Source: Rhodospirillales bacterium (GTDB taxonomy: Bacteria > Pseudomonadota > Alphaproteobacteria > Rhodospirillales > Casp-alpha2). From it: a stretch of DNA of 64,000 bases. The stretch lies in the NCBI GenBank assembly GCA_013203955.1, contig JABMOY010000126.1, positions 1-64,000 on the forward strand. Reading direction: 5' to 3'. Below the pieces are notes generated by a model that saw nothing but the letters and a program-made list of their open reading frames with translations, was not told the origin of the DNA and did no database searches. The number at the start of each line of letters is the position of its first letter. Within the stretch, counting starts at the first letter, position 1. Position numbers and translations under genes: made by a program. Positions 35,540 through 45,021 of this stretch are shown piece by piece.

Positions 35540-36660
35540 CCGAAGACATCCTCCCACCCCGCGAGAACCCGGATTTATTCGGCCATGAAGCAGCCGAGGG
35601 TGCCCTCAAAAAAACTTTTGACAGTGGCCGCGTGGCCCACGCCTGGTTGATTTCCGGGCCCAAGGGAATCGGCAAGGCGACGTTGGCATATCGTTTCGCC
35701 CGATATGTGTTGGCTTCAGGTGGCGGAGAGGAAGACAAAAGTGCCGGCCTTTTTGGGAATGACCTTCTGCCCCCCGATGGTCCTATCAATGCCGATGACA
35801 CGCTTTACATTTCCCCCGGCCATCCGGTGTTTCGGCGCATGGCCGCCGGTGGTCACGCCGATTTTATGTCCGTTGAACGGTCGCTCGACGACAAGGGAAA
35901 ACTTCGGTCCGAAATCGTCGTTTCCGATGTTAGGGCGATCGGTCGATTTTTCAATTTGACGGCGGGCGAGGGGGGGTGGCGCGTGGTTGTCATCGACTGC
36001 GCCGACGACATGAACCCGAATGCCGCCAACGCCTTGTTGAAGGTTCTTGAGGAGCCTCCCGAAAAGGGGCTGTTGTTGCTGGTCAGCCATAACCCCGGGC
36101 GGCTGTTGCCGACGATCCGATCACGCTGTTCGAAGTTGGCTTTGAAACCGCTTCCCGAAGACACCGTGCAAACCCTGATCCAGGCCCATCTTCCGGAATT
36201 GGATGCCGGGGGGGACGCCTTGGCGCTGGCGCATCTGGCAGACGGCAGCCCTGGCCGTGCCTTGGCGTTGGCCCAGGAAGGCGGGTTAGAGATTTACCGC
36301 GACATGACGGGGCTTTTGGAAACCATGCCCAAGCTTGACGTCGCGGCGCTTCACGCGTTCGGGTCGAAATTAGGAAGGGCCGGGACTGAGGAGAAGTTTC
36401 GGACGGCTGGGGGCCTGTTAAGATGGTGGCTTGCCCGCCTGATTGTCGTGGCTGCTGGGGGAAGTGAGGCAATTCCACGGTTCACGGCCTCCGAAGAAGC
36501 CCTGATGGGGCGCTTAGGCGCTGCGGCGGGCCTTGATCGGTGGTTGGAGGTATGGGAAAAGATCAACCATCTGCTGACCAAGACCGACCATGTCCACTTG
36601 GATCGCAAGCAGGTGGTTCTGAATGTGTTTTTGGCTATCGAAAACGCCGTCCGCTCCTGA
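35536..36660 (+). CDS. holB: DNA polymerase III delta' subunit
   Basis: A 374-residue clamp-loader subunit. The AAA+ fold shows a degenerate P-loop (SGPKGIGKAT), VIDCADDMN in the Walker B position, NALLKVLEEPP and the RSRC sensor element at the end of domain II. No zinc-binding cysteine set is present, as in other alphaproteobacterial delta' proteins. Its ATG overlaps the tmk stop by four bases. Confidence 0.94.
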   Translation: MTEDILPPRENPDLFGHEAAEGALKKTFDSGRVAHAWLISGPKGIGKATLAYRFARYVLASGGGEEDKSAGLFGNDLLPPDGPINADDTLYISPGHPVFRRMAAGGHADFMSVERSLDDKGKLRSEIVVSDVRAIGRFFNLTAGEGGWRVVVIDCADDMNPNAANALLKVLEEPPEKGLLLLVSHNPGRLLPTIRSRCSKLALKPLPEDTVQTLIQAHLPELDAGGDALALAHLADGSPGRALALAQEGGLEIYRDMTGLLETMPKLDVAALHAFGSKLGRAGTEEKFRTAGGLLRWWLARLIVVAAGGSEAIPRFTASEEALMGRLGAAAGLDRWLEVWEKINHLLTKTDHVHLDRKQVVLNVFLAIENAVRS

Positions 36661-36681
36661 AAATCAAGGCCTGGGTTCTGA

Positions 36682-38238
36682 ATGTCTGAACGATACTACG
36701 TCACGACGCCGATTTATTACGTCAACGATGCCCCCCATATCGGGCACGCGTATACGACGCTGGCTTGTGACGTATTGGCGCGGTTCAAACGCCTAGATGG
36801 TTTCGACGTCAAGTTTTTGACCGGCACCGACGAACACGGCCAAAAGGTCGAAAAATCCGCCGCCGCCGCCGGTATCGACACCCAGGCATTTACCGACAAG
36901 GTGTCCCAGAATTTTCGCGATCTGGCGGATTTCATGAACTACAGCCATGATGATTTCATCCGCACCACCGAGGAACGCCATAAAATATCGTCCCAGGCCA
37001 TCTGGCAGCGGCTTGCCGATAACGACGAAATCTACCTCGGCGCCTATGCCGGTTGGTATGCGGTCCGGGACGAGGCCTTTTACGGTGAAGCCGAGCTGAC
37101 CACCGGACCCGACGGCAAGAAAATTGCACCGTCGGGCGCCGAAGTCGAATGGGTGGAAGAACCCAGCTATTTTTTCCGGCTTTCGGCGTGGCAGGACCGG
37201 TTGCTCAAGTTTTATGACGACAACCCGGATTTCATCCTGCCGAAGACCCGGCGCAACGAGGTCGTCAGCTTCGTTTCCGGCGGGCTCGATGATCTGTCGA
37301 TATCCCGCACCACGTTCAATTGGGGCATTCCGGTTCCCGGCGACGAAGACCATGTCATGTATGTGTGGCTGGAAGCCTTGACCAACTACATCACCGCCGT
37401 CGGTTTCCCGGAAACGGAAACCGGTGAATACGCCACTTACTGGCCGGCGGACCTGCACATGGTGGGTAAGGATATTCTTCGTTTTCACGCTGTCTACTGG
37501 CCGGCGTTTCTGATGGGGGCGGGGCTGGAGCCGCCGAAACGCGTCTTCGCCCACGGCTGGTGGACTAACGAGGGCCAGAAAATCTCCAAATCCCTCGGCA
37601 ACGTCATCGACCCGCACGATCTGGTCGAAAAATACGGCCTCGACCAGGTGCGTTATTTCCTGCTGCGCGAGGTGCCGTTCGGCAACGACGGTGATTTCTC
37701 CCATACGTCTATGGTCAACCGCATGAACGGCGAACTGGCCAACGATTTCGGCAACCTGGCGCAGCGGGTGCTTTCCATGATCAACAAGAACTGTGACGCC
37801 AAGGTGCCCGAACCCGGGGCTTATTCGGATGACGATAAGGCCCTGTTGGCCTCATCCTGCGGGCTCATTGGCAAAGTTCGTGAAAGCTTTGATGTCCAAG
37901 CCTTTCACATTGCCCTGGAAGCCATTTGGGAAGTCATCCGCGCCGCCAACGGGTACGTCGACAAACAAGCGCCCTGGAAGCTCGCCAAGGAAGATCCCAA
38001 ACGTATGGCTACCGTGCTTTACGTACTTACAGAAGCCATCCGTCATCTGGCGGTTTTGACCCAGCCCTTCATGCCCGCCGCAACGGCCCGCATGCTGGAT
38101 CAGCTTGCCGTGCCCGAAGACGCCCGCACCTTCGCTTTCCTCGGGTCCGATCACGCTCTTGCCCCCGGCACAGTCTTGCCGAAACCGAAAGGGGTCTTTC
38201 CACGTTTTCAGGATGATGGGGCGGAGAAGGGGGAATAA
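36682..38238 (+). CDS. metG: methionyl-tRNA synthetase
   Basis: A 518-residue class I aminoacyl-tRNA synthetase. PHIGHAY near residue 19 is the HIGH motif and KISKS in GQKISKSLGN is the KMSKS motif. There is no tRNA-binding EMAP-like C-terminal domain, and the zinc knuckle is absent, so it belongs to the shorter MetG2-like form common in alphaproteobacteria. It follows holB by 21 bases, and its stop shares one base with the tatD start. Confidence 0.97.
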   Translation: MSERYYVTTPIYYVNDAPHIGHAYTTLACDVLARFKRLDGFDVKFLTGTDEHGQKVEKSAAAAGIDTQAFTDKVSQNFRDLADFMNYSHDDFIRTTEERHKISSQAIWQRLADNDEIYLGAYAGWYAVRDEAFYGEAELTTGPDGKKIAPSGAEVEWVEEPSYFFRLSAWQDRLLKFYDDNPDFILPKTRRNEVVSFVSGGLDDLSISRTTFNWGIPVPGDEDHVMYVWLEALTNYITAVGFPETETGEYATYWPADLHMVGKDILRFHAVYWPAFLMGAGLEPPKRVFAHGWWTNEGQKISKSLGNVIDPHDLVEKYGLDQVRYFLLREVPFGNDGDFSHTSMVNRMNGELANDFGNLAQRVLSMINKNCDAKVPEPGAYSDDDKALLASSCGLIGKVRESFDVQAFHIALEAIWEVIRAANGYVDKQAPWKLAKEDPKRMATVLYVLTEAIRHLAVLTQPFMPAATARMLDQLAVPEDARTFAFLGSDHALAPGTVLPKPKGVFPRFQDDGAEKGE

Positions 38239-39026
38239 TGCTCGTCGACAGCCACTGTCACTTGGATTACCCGGATTTCGAGGACGACCTGGACGGCGTG
38301 GTGTGCCGGGCTCAAGAGGCCGGTATCGGCCATATGCTGACCATCTGCACCCAAATTTCCAAATTCGATGGCGTACTGGCGATTGCCGAGAAATACGACA
38401 ATGTTTTCTGCACCGTCGGCATCCACCCGCACCATGCCGCCGAAGAGCCCGAAGTGACGGCGGAACGGCTGATTGACCTTGCCGGTCACCCGAAAGTCGT
38501 CGGTTTCGGGGAAACCGGCCTCGATTTCCATTACGAATTGAGCCCCCGTGACGTTCAAGAGCGTAATTTCCGCGCCCATATCGCCGCCGCCCGCGAGGCC
38601 GGCCTGCCGGTGATCGTCCATACCCGCGACGCCGATGATGATATGGCCCGGGTTCTCACCGACGAATATGCAAAAGGCGCCTTTCCCGGACTGATGCATT
38701 GTTTCAGCAGCGGCTCCGAATTAGCCGAAAAGGCCATGGGAATAGGGTTCTCCATCTCGTTTTCGGGCATCGTGACCTTTAAAAAGGCCGACGAGGTCCG
38801 CGACGTCGCCAAAAACGTACCCATGGACCGGCTTTTGGTCGAAACCGACGCGCCTTATCTGGCGCCAATGCCGAACCGCGGCAAACGCAACGAGCCCGCC
38901 TTTACCGCCTTTACCGCCGCCCAGGTGGCCGAAATCAAGGGTATGGAGGTCGATGACTTCGCCAAGGTGACGACGGAAAACTTCTTTCGCCTGTTTAAAA
39001 AGGCGGAAATTGGGGCGCCACAATGA
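38238..39026 (+). CDS. TatD family deoxyribonuclease
   Basis: A 262-residue metal-dependent TIM-barrel hydrolase. SHCHLDYPDF holds the first metal-binding histidines, GETGLDFHY supplies the glutamate, VIHTRDA and HCFSSG the later histidines, and ETDAPYLAP the final aspartate. Family members are 3'-5' DNA exonucleases. AAGGGGGAA precedes the ATG, which overlaps the metG stop by one base. The arrangement metG-tatD-MBL-hydrolase is widely conserved. Confidence 0.95.
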   Translation: MLVDSHCHLDYPDFEDDLDGVVCRAQEAGIGHMLTICTQISKFDGVLAIAEKYDNVFCTVGIHPHHAAEEPEVTAERLIDLAGHPKVVGFGETGLDFHYELSPRDVQERNFRAHIAAAREAGLPVIVHTRDADDDMARVLTDEYAKGAFPGLMHCFSSGSELAEKAMGIGFSISFSGIVTFKKADEVRDVAKNVPMDRLLVETDAPYLAPMPNRGKRNEPAFTAFTAAQVAEIKGMEVDDFAKVTTENFFRLFKKAEIGAPQ

Positions 39027-39805
39027 AAGTGACGATCCTGGGGTCCGGCCCGTCGAGCGGTGTTCCGACCATTCACGAGGGTTTTGGCGATTGTGATCCC
39101 GATAATCCCAAAAACGTCCGTCTGCGCCCGTCGATCCTGGTCGAAGAAGGTGAAACCAGGGTTTTGGTGGATACCTCGCCGGATTTGCGCCAGCAACTCC
39201 TAACAGCCGGCGTCAGGCGGCTGGATGCCGTCCTATACACCCACGGTCACGCCGATCACTTGCATGGAATCGATGATCTTCGGGGCATCAACAAAGCGAT
39301 GCACGCGTCGTTGCCGGTTTATACCGATAAGACCACCATGGACCTGATCGAAACCCGGTATGGATATACAACGACGCCGTTGCCGCCGGATGTCGATATT
39401 TATTACAAGCCGGTCCTCGATATGCGCGAAATCAAGCCGGGTGATGCATTTTCGGTCGGCGCCCTGGAAATCCTGGCCTTTGATCAAGATCACGGCTTTA
39501 TGCGGACCCTAGGCTTCCGTTTCGGGGCGCTCGGCTATTCAACGGATCTTCTGGATATGCCGGAAGAGTCCTTTCAGGCCCTTGAGGGCATGAAAACGTG
39601 GATCATTGGGGTTTTCCAATTGAACCCTCATAAGACCCATCTGCACGTGGAAAAAGCGCTGTCCTTTATCGATCGCGTGAAGCCTGAACGGGCCATTCTG
39701 ACGCACCTGGGGCCGAGCATCGATTACGGCCGTTTGAGCGCTGAATTGCCCACCGGGGTGGAAGCAGCTTTTGACGGAATGGTTATCGAGGTTCCCGGGC
39801 TTTAA
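39023..39805 (+). CDS. MBL-fold metallohydrolase (PhnP-like)
   Basis: A 260-residue metallo-beta-lactamase-fold protein. LGSGPSSGVPT opens it, THGHADHLHGID is the HxHxDH metal motif, and later ligands include DHG and LTHLG. It resembles PhnP-type phosphodiesterases, which hydrolyse cyclic phosphates, and lies next to tatD as in many alphaproteobacteria. The cysteine and aspartates in GDCDPDNPKN match the segment PhnP-like proteins use for a second metal. The natural substrate is unknown. ATGA overlap with tatD. Confidence 0.92.
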   Translation: MKVTILGSGPSSGVPTIHEGFGDCDPDNPKNVRLRPSILVEEGETRVLVDTSPDLRQQLLTAGVRRLDAVLYTHGHADHLHGIDDLRGINKAMHASLPVYTDKTTMDLIETRYGYTTTPLPPDVDIYYKPVLDMREIKPGDAFSVGALEILAFDQDHGFMRTLGFRFGALGYSTDLLDMPEESFQALEGMKTWIIGVFQLNPHKTHLHVEKALSFIDRVKPERAILTHLGPSIDYGRLSAELPTGVEAAFDGMVIEVPGL

Positions 39806-40107
39806 TTTCTGCAATTTGTTTTTCCGGCCCGGCGGGGCGGGGGATATTCCAGAACCAATTTGATGCGAATTTTGATTTTGAAACCCCAAAACCAATCTAA
39901 TGAAAATACCACAGAAAATATCCGTAAGCTATTGCAAACAAATATCATGTTATAATTTTCCATAATATACATTATGCGACAAGTTCATATTCACGCATTA
40001 TTGAACCCGGGCAAGCCAGGGACCGCCCGCCCCCAATTTAGGGTATTTTTAAGGCGATTTGACTCACCTGCGGAAAACCCGTTTTTTGGTTCCCTGAAAG
40101 AAGTTTC
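39806..40107. other. 302-base AT-rich intergenic region upstream of mazG
   Basis: No coding frame is credible here. The region contains a perfect -10 hexamer TATAAT at 39951-39956 without a good -35, and a small inverted repeat immediately after it, annotated separately. The mazG transcript probably starts here. Confidence 0.55.
39951..39976 (+). promoter_or_regulatory. candidate -10 box and operator-like inverted repeat upstream of mazG
   Basis: TATAAT (39951-39956) is followed five bases later by CATAAT-ATAC-ATTATG (39961-39976), a perfect 6-bp inverted repeat around a four-base centre. If TATAAT is a real -10 element, the repeat would cover the transcription start and could bind a repressor. 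There is no matching -35, so the call is tentative. Confidence 0.35.
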
Positions 40108-40890
40108 ATGACTGACGATATTCAAAAGTTGCTCGACATCATGGCCAAGCTGCGCGACCCCGAGGGCGGTTGCCCGTGGGACGTCGAACAGACGTTTAAG
40201 ACCATCGCGCCGCACACCATCGAAGAGGCTTATGAAGTCGCCGACGCCATCGAACAGAACGACATGGCGGCGCTTAAGGACGAGCTCGGCGACCTTCTGT
40301 TTCAGGTCATCTTCTATGCCCAGATGGCCAAGGAAGCCGGTGAGTTTGATTTCGGCGACATCGTTGATGGGATTTCCGAAAAAATGGTGCGCCGCCACCC
40401 CCATGTTTTCGGCGATGCCTCCGTTGATGATGCCGAGGCCCAGACCGCCGCCTGGGAAGATCACAAGGCTAATGAAAGAGGCGAAAATGGTGGCAAAAGC
40501 GCCCTCGACGGGGTGATATCCGCCCTTCCCGCCCTCACCCGTGCCCACAAACTGCAAAAACGTGCCGCCCGGGTTGGGTTCGATTGGAATGACATCGGCC
40601 CGGTCATCGGCAAGGTTCGCGAAGAATTAGCCGAAGTCGAAGCCGAAATCAGTGGCGGCGATGAAGCCCGGCTTCGCGATGAGACCGGTGACCTGCTGTT
40701 TTGCTGCGTCAATCTGGCCCGCAAGCTTGGCATCGACCCGGAAACGGCGCTTCGCGACGGCAATACCAAGTTTGAGAGACGCTTTCGCCGCATGGAGGAG
40801 CTTCTGGCCTCCGATGGCAAGGATTTCCGGGACCAGCCGGTCGAAGAGGTCTTAGACGTTTATTGGAACCGGGCTAAGTCCGAAGAGTGA
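40108..40890 (+). CDS. mazG: nucleoside triphosphate pyrophosphohydrolase
   Basis: A 260-residue protein with the tandem MazG domains of the E. coli-type enzyme, which hydrolyses NTPs to NMPs and pyrophosphate and clears non-canonical nucleotides. The first domain has CPWDVEQTFKTI and the metal-binding EExxE/ExxD pattern in EEAYEVADAIEQND and KDELGDLLFQV. The second has EELAEVEAEI and RDETGDLLFCCVN. In many alphaproteobacteria mazG follows hflX; here it lies 15 kb away from it. Confidence 0.95.
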   Translation: MTDDIQKLLDIMAKLRDPEGGCPWDVEQTFKTIAPHTIEEAYEVADAIEQNDMAALKDELGDLLFQVIFYAQMAKEAGEFDFGDIVDGISEKMVRRHPHVFGDASVDDAEAQTAAWEDHKANERGENGGKSALDGVISALPALTRAHKLQKRAARVGFDWNDIGPVIGKVREELAEVEAEISGGDEARLRDETGDLLFCCVNLARKLGIDPETALRDGNTKFERRFRRMEELLASDGKDFRDQPVEEVLDVYWNRAKSEE

Positions 40891-40902
40891 TATAATGCCA
40901 TC

Positions 40903-41529
40903 ATGAAAACGTCCGCCTTCCTAAAAATCCTAGCTTGCGTCCTGTTCGTCTCCGTGACCTTAAGCGGCTGTTATATGCCCATCCGTTTTGACGCCGAGAT
41001 CGAGATCACCCGTGGCGGTTATTACGATTTCAAGTTTGACGGCTATGTCGCCAGGATTGAGCTGTTCAAAGGCCTGAAGGAAGGCACAATCAACCCTGAA
41101 GAAGAAAGAAAACAAGCCGCCCTGATCAAGAGAGATTTCGGCCGGGATAATAGCGTCAAGGAGTTCAAATACCTGAAGATGGGCCACTTCAAGGTCAAGT
41201 GGGAACGCAAAGGCGACATTCTGAAGACCAAGTCGGTCAGTTTCTTCAATCCGACCAGTGAATACATGTTGGGCATTCGCTTCAATTCAAAAACCTCCCG
41301 CATTTCCATGTCTGGAAAATCGCTGAAAAACGATACCAAGAAAAAATTGGATAAGTTGGGTCTCGGCTGGACCGGTAAAATCCGCGTCTTCACCGACGCC
41401 GGCGTCATCAGCCACAACGCCACCAAGGTCCAAGATAGCAAGACCAAAGGCGGAAAGTTCAAGGTCTATATGTGGGACATCAAGAGCATCTTCGCGCCGA
41501 CGCCGAGCCTGATCCTGCAGGCCGGTTAG
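40903..41529 (+). CDS. lipoprotein of unknown function
   Basis: A 208-residue protein with a lipoprotein signal ending in the lipobox LSGC (Cys23). The mature part is basic and beta-rich, including YYDFKFDGYVARIELF and VKWERKGDILKTKSVSFF. No family is recognised. It starts 12 bases after mazG and is probably co-transcribed. It ends three bases before the convergent dehydrogenase gene. Confidence 0.8.
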   Translation: MKTSAFLKILACVLFVSVTLSGCYMPIRFDAEIEITRGGYYDFKFDGYVARIELFKGLKEGTINPEEERKQAALIKRDFGRDNSVKEFKYLKMGHFKVKWERKGDILKTKSVSFFNPTSEYMLGIRFNSKTSRISMSGKSLKNDTKKKLDKLGLGWTGKIRVFTDAGVISHNATKVQDSKTKGGKFKVYMWDIKSIFAPTPSLILQAG

Positions 41530-41532
41530 CCC

Positions 41533-42405
41533 CTACTCCTTGCGGGTTAAGAGCTTGATCAGGCTGGACGTATCCCAACGGCTGCCGCCCATGGCCACGA
41601 CCCCGGCGTAATATTGATCGACGATGCCCGTCGCCGGCAGCAGCGCTCCGTTGGTGCGCGCTTCGGCAAGGGCAATGCCCATGTCCTTGCGCATCCATTC
41701 GACTGCGAAGCCGAAATCGAACTTATCGTCGATCATGGTTTTGGCCCGGTTGTCCATTTGCCAAGATTGCGCCGCACCCTTGGAAATCACGTCGACGACC
41801 TTGTTCGCGTCCAGCCCCGCCTTTTCGGCGAAAGCCAGGCCTTCCGACAGGCCCTGGACCAGACCGGCGATGCAGATTTGGTTGACGGCCTTGGTCAATT
41901 GCCCGGCGCCTGCGGGGCCCATCAACGTCACCGCTTTGCCGTAGGCTCCCGCCACTGGCTCGACAACGTCGAAATCTTTCTTTTCGCCGCCGACCATGAC
42001 TGTCAATTGGCCGTTTTCGGCCCCTGCCTGGCCGCCCGACACGGGGCCGTCGAGGAAACCGATGCCCATGTCGCGGGCCTTGGCGTCGATTTCACGCGCG
42101 ACGATGGCCGATGCCGTCGTGTGGTCGCAGTAAATGGCGCCCTCCTTCATACCGGCAAGGATACCGTCGTCGCCATATACAATGCTGCGCAGGTCATCGT
42201 CGTTGCCGACGCAGGAAAAGACCACGTCGCAGCCGTCCGCCGTCTTGGCAGGCGTCGCAGCACTGGCGCCGCCGTGCTCCTTGACCCAGGCTTCGGCCTT
42301 CTTGGCGGTGCGGTTGTAAACGGTGACGTCGTGGCCTTGGCTAACCAGATGACCGGCCATGGGATAACCCATGACGCCCAAACCGATAAATGCTGTTTTT
42401 ACCAT
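41533..42405 (-). CDS. NAD(P)-dependent 3-hydroxyisobutyrate-dehydrogenase-type oxidoreductase, copy 1
   Basis: A 290-residue beta-hydroxyacid dehydrogenase. GLGVMGYPMAGHL is the Rossmann motif, GPVSGGQAGAENGQLTVMVGG the substrate-binding signature, and the catalytic lysine lies in KAVNQICIA. The ATG at 42405 has GAGGGGATGG upstream. It is the second of two tandem paralogues, 13 bases after the first, and both are about the same length. Likely substrates are 3-hydroxyisobutyrate, tartronate semialdehyde or succinic semialdehyde. Confidence 0.92.
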   Translation of the reverse strand: MVKTAFIGLGVMGYPMAGHLVSQGHDVTVYNRTAKKAEAWVKEHGGASAATPAKTADGCDVVFSCVGNDDDLRSIVYGDDGILAGMKEGAIYCDHTTASAIVAREIDAKARDMGIGFLDGPVSGGQAGAENGQLTVMVGGEKKDFDVVEPVAGAYGKAVTLMGPAGAGQLTKAVNQICIAGLVQGLSEGLAFAEKAGLDANKVVDVISKGAAQSWQMDNRAKTMIDDKFDFGFAVEWMRKDMGIALAEARTNGALLPATGIVDQYYAGVVAMGGSRWDTSSLIKLLTRKE

Positions 42406-42418
42406 TTTTCCATCCCCT

Positions 42419-43294
42419 CTAGGCTTCAGCCAAAAGCTTGAACAGCGCCGAATTATCGAGCCGCCCGCCGCCCTGGGCTTGAATGCGGGCATAAAAGCTT
42501 TCGACCAGGGCGGTTAGGGGCAGCTGCGCGCCGTTAGCCCGGGCTTCGTCCAAGCAGATATCCAGGTCCTTGCGCATCCAGTCGCAGGCGAAGCCGAAAT
42601 CGAGCTTGCCGTCGACCATAGTCTTGCCGCGGTTTTCCATCTGCCACGATTGCGCTGCGCCCTTGGAGATCACATCAACGACCTGATGGGCATCAAGGCC
42701 GGATTTAAGGGCGAAATTCATGCCCTCGGCCAAGGCCTGAATTGAGCACGCGCAACAGATCTGGTTGACCATCTTGGTCAGCTGTCCGGAGCCCACCGGG
42801 CCCATGTGCGTCACTGCCTTGGCGAAGCTCTGCATTGCCGCCTCGCCGCGGGCGAAGTCTTCTTCGCTGCCGCCGACCATGACCGTCAATTGGCCTTTTT
42901 CGGCGCCTTCCTGGCCGCCGGAAACCGGCCCGTCCAGGAATCCAACGCCCTTTGCGGCGGCCGCTTCGGCAATTTCACGCGCGGCGATAGCCGACGCCGT
43001 GGTGTGGTCGATAATCAGACTGCCCTTTCCTGCCCCGGCCAGAACCCCGTCATCGCCCAGCATGATGGACCGCAGGTCGTTGTCGTTGCCGACGCAGGTG
43101 AGGATGATGTCGGCACTTTCGGCGGCTTTCGCAGGGGTTTCGGCACTCGTGCCCCCGTGTTCCTTGACCCAGCCTTCGACCTTCTTGGCGGTGCGGTTGT
43201 AGACGGTGACGTCAAAGTCTGCCTTGGCCAGGTGGCCCGCCATGGGATACCCCATGTTGCCGAGCCCGATGAAGGCGGCTTTTGTGCTGCTCAT
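42419..43294 (-). CDS. NAD(P)-dependent 3-hydroxyisobutyrate-dehydrogenase-type oxidoreductase, copy 2
   Basis: A 291-residue paralogue of the next gene, with the same motifs: GLGNMGYPMAGHL, GPVSGGQEGAEKGQLTVMVGG and KMVNQICCA with the catalytic lysine. The two proteins match over long runs (VVDVISKGAAQSWQM), showing a tandem duplication followed by divergence, including in residues lining the substrate pocket. The ATG at 43294 is the family start. The genes form one operon transcribed away from the FkbM methyltransferase gene. Confidence 0.92.
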   Translation of the reverse strand: MSSTKAAFIGLGNMGYPMAGHLAKADFDVTVYNRTAKKVEGWVKEHGGTSAETPAKAAESADIILTCVGNDNDLRSIMLGDDGVLAGAGKGSLIIDHTTASAIAAREIAEAAAAKGVGFLDGPVSGGQEGAEKGQLTVMVGGSEEDFARGEAAMQSFAKAVTHMGPVGSGQLTKMVNQICCACSIQALAEGMNFALKSGLDAHQVVDVISKGAAQSWQMENRGKTMVDGKLDFGFACDWMRKDLDICLDEARANGAQLPLTALVESFYARIQAQGGGRLDNSALFKLLAEA

Positions 43295-43455
43295 GATGGA
43301 TGTTTCCGTTTGCTTTGGATGAAAACTCAGAATGTGTCTTTGCGACCGGATTATAGGTATCCCACACAGCAAAACCAAGGGGCCTGTCAGGGCCGCTTTT
43401 CAGGGCAGAGGGCAACGGATATAGTCGCCCTGGACAGGGGCCGGAAGACCAAGAA

Positions 43456-44490
43456 ATGAACGAAATTCCCGATTTGATAATTGGCGGCAAGACGCACCGC
43501 ACGCCCTTTCGCGGGGACGATCTTCCCCTTGTGGCGCGGCTTTGCCGGGCTGCCTTTCATGTCTACAAGCGCCGATGGGCGAAACGGCTGTTTAAGAAGC
43601 CGACCCGGATGTTTTTTGATTTTTGCCATCAGGTGTTGAAATTGGGTGGGCGTGGGCAAATGGTCTTGGAACGGCCCGACGGGCCCGTGCGCCTGGGTTT
43701 CGATGCTCATCATATCCATTTCCGTGGCGTTTATGACGGTAACCCGGACGGCAACGAGCCGGAAGTGACGACGTTTATGGAAACCATGCTGCGCGGCGAC
43801 CGCGTTTTATTCGATATCGGGGCAAATTTCGGCTACCTGACCCTTTATGCCGCCACCATTGAAGGGTATTCGGGGGCTATCCATTCCTTCGAGCCCATCG
43901 ACAATACCTTTAAGGACCTGAATGACCTTGTCACCCAGGCCGGTTATGAAGGCCGGGTCACATGCCACCAGATCGCGCTTTCAGATCACGACGGGACGGC
44001 GAAGATGGCTTTCGATCCGGTTAATACGGGGCTTTCGCGTTTGGATGGCGACACCAGTGGCGGCAAGGAAGTGGCATTGGCCAAGCTCGACAGCCTTGAC
44101 CTGCCGGCGCCGTGGCTGATGAAGGTGGATGTTGAAGATCACGAACTTAAGACTTTTCAGGGGGCGGAGGCCTTGCTCAAAAAAGAAAAGCCGTTTCTGA
44201 TTTTCGAAAACTGGATTTCCAAGACCGAACCGCAGACGACCCTGGGGCCGCTTCGCTATTTGGAAGGGTTGGGATACGTCCTTTACAACCCTTTGTGGCG
44301 AATTTCCGATCAGGCGGGGAGCTATATTTGGCCCACTCCATCTCCGCCTTGGCCCTATGAAACCCGGGCCCTTGCCTTGGTCCGGTTCCCGGCTGAAGGA
44401 CGTTTTCCGTTTGCCGATCAAATCAATGTCGTTGGCTGCCACAGAGACCGCATTGTTGAATTGCAGGAAGAATTTTCAAGCTGCGACTGA
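43456..44490 (+). CDS. FkbM family methyltransferase
   Basis: A 344-residue SAM-dependent O-methyltransferase. The FkbM domain spans about residues 110-265, with the SAM motif FDIGANFGYLTLYAA and downstream MKVDVEDHELKTFQGA and PFLIFENW. Such enzymes often methylate sugars of surface polysaccharides. The first 100 residues are a basic region without recognised homology. It opens the glycan locus that runs to 54.6 kb. The SAM-site glycine and aspartates are intact. Confidence 0.92.
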   Translation: MNEIPDLIIGGKTHRTPFRGDDLPLVARLCRAAFHVYKRRWAKRLFKKPTRMFFDFCHQVLKLGGRGQMVLERPDGPVRLGFDAHHIHFRGVYDGNPDGNEPEVTTFMETMLRGDRVLFDIGANFGYLTLYAATIEGYSGAIHSFEPIDNTFKDLNDLVTQAGYEGRVTCHQIALSDHDGTAKMAFDPVNTGLSRLDGDTSGGKEVALAKLDSLDLPAPWLMKVDVEDHELKTFQGAEALLKKEKPFLIFENWISKTEPQTTLGPLRYLEGLGYVLYNPLWRISDQAGSYIWPTPSPPWPYETRALALVRFPAEGRFPFADQINVVGCHRDRIVELQEEFSSCD

Positions 44491-44628
44491 GCCGCTGGCC
44501 AGACGGAATACAACCACCGCTTGGGCTGCGCAAATTAGAATGTTTTAGAAATCGTTCCATGACGAAGAACATTTACGAGGGTATCTTATGGGCGGCAAAA
44601 ACTTTTTGCCGATCTGAGGAGAAAGGCA

Positions 44629-45021
44629 TTGGCAGCAAGCATTTCCGTTGAGGTTTCCGCCGGGGAATTGATCGACAAGATTACTATTCTCGAGATCAAG
44701 CTTGAGCGGATTAAAGATTCCAGCAAGCTTGAAAACGTGAAGCGGGAGTACGAAACCTTGACGGCTTCCCGGGACGGCGCCCTTGAAACTTCCGGAGAGC
44801 TGAATGGGTTGACGGCGAAATTAAAGGCCGTTAACGAACGCCTTTGGGAAATCGAGGACGATATTCGCCAGTGCGAGCGCGATAAGGATTTCGGTGAAAA
44901 ATTCGTCGAGCTGGCGCGTGCCGTTTACGTGACCAATGACGATAGGTCCCGTTTGAAACGGGAAATAAACGAGCTTCTGGGCTCTGCCTTGATCGAAGAA
45001 AAATCTTATGCCGCCTACTGA
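44629..45021 (+). CDS. DUF6165 family protein
   Basis: A 130-residue, mostly helical protein of the DUF6165 type, recognisable from the N-terminal ISVEVSAGELIDKITILEIK and the central heptad-like helices. Its function is unknown, but it is common beside glycosyltransferase genes, as here. A TTG start follows AGAAAGG. It ends immediately before the GT9 gene and is co-transcribed with it. Confidence 0.85.
   Translation: MAASISVEVSAGELIDKITILEIKLERIKDSSKLENVKREYETLTASRDGALETSGELNGLTAKLKAVNERLWEIEDDIRQCERDKDFGEKFVELARAVYVTNDDRSRLKREINELLGSALIEEKSYAAY

Noticed and set aside
41614..42441. 275-codon plus-strand frame opposite the first dehydrogenase paralogue
   Set aside because: Shadow of the dehydrogenase gene; the protein shows no motif.
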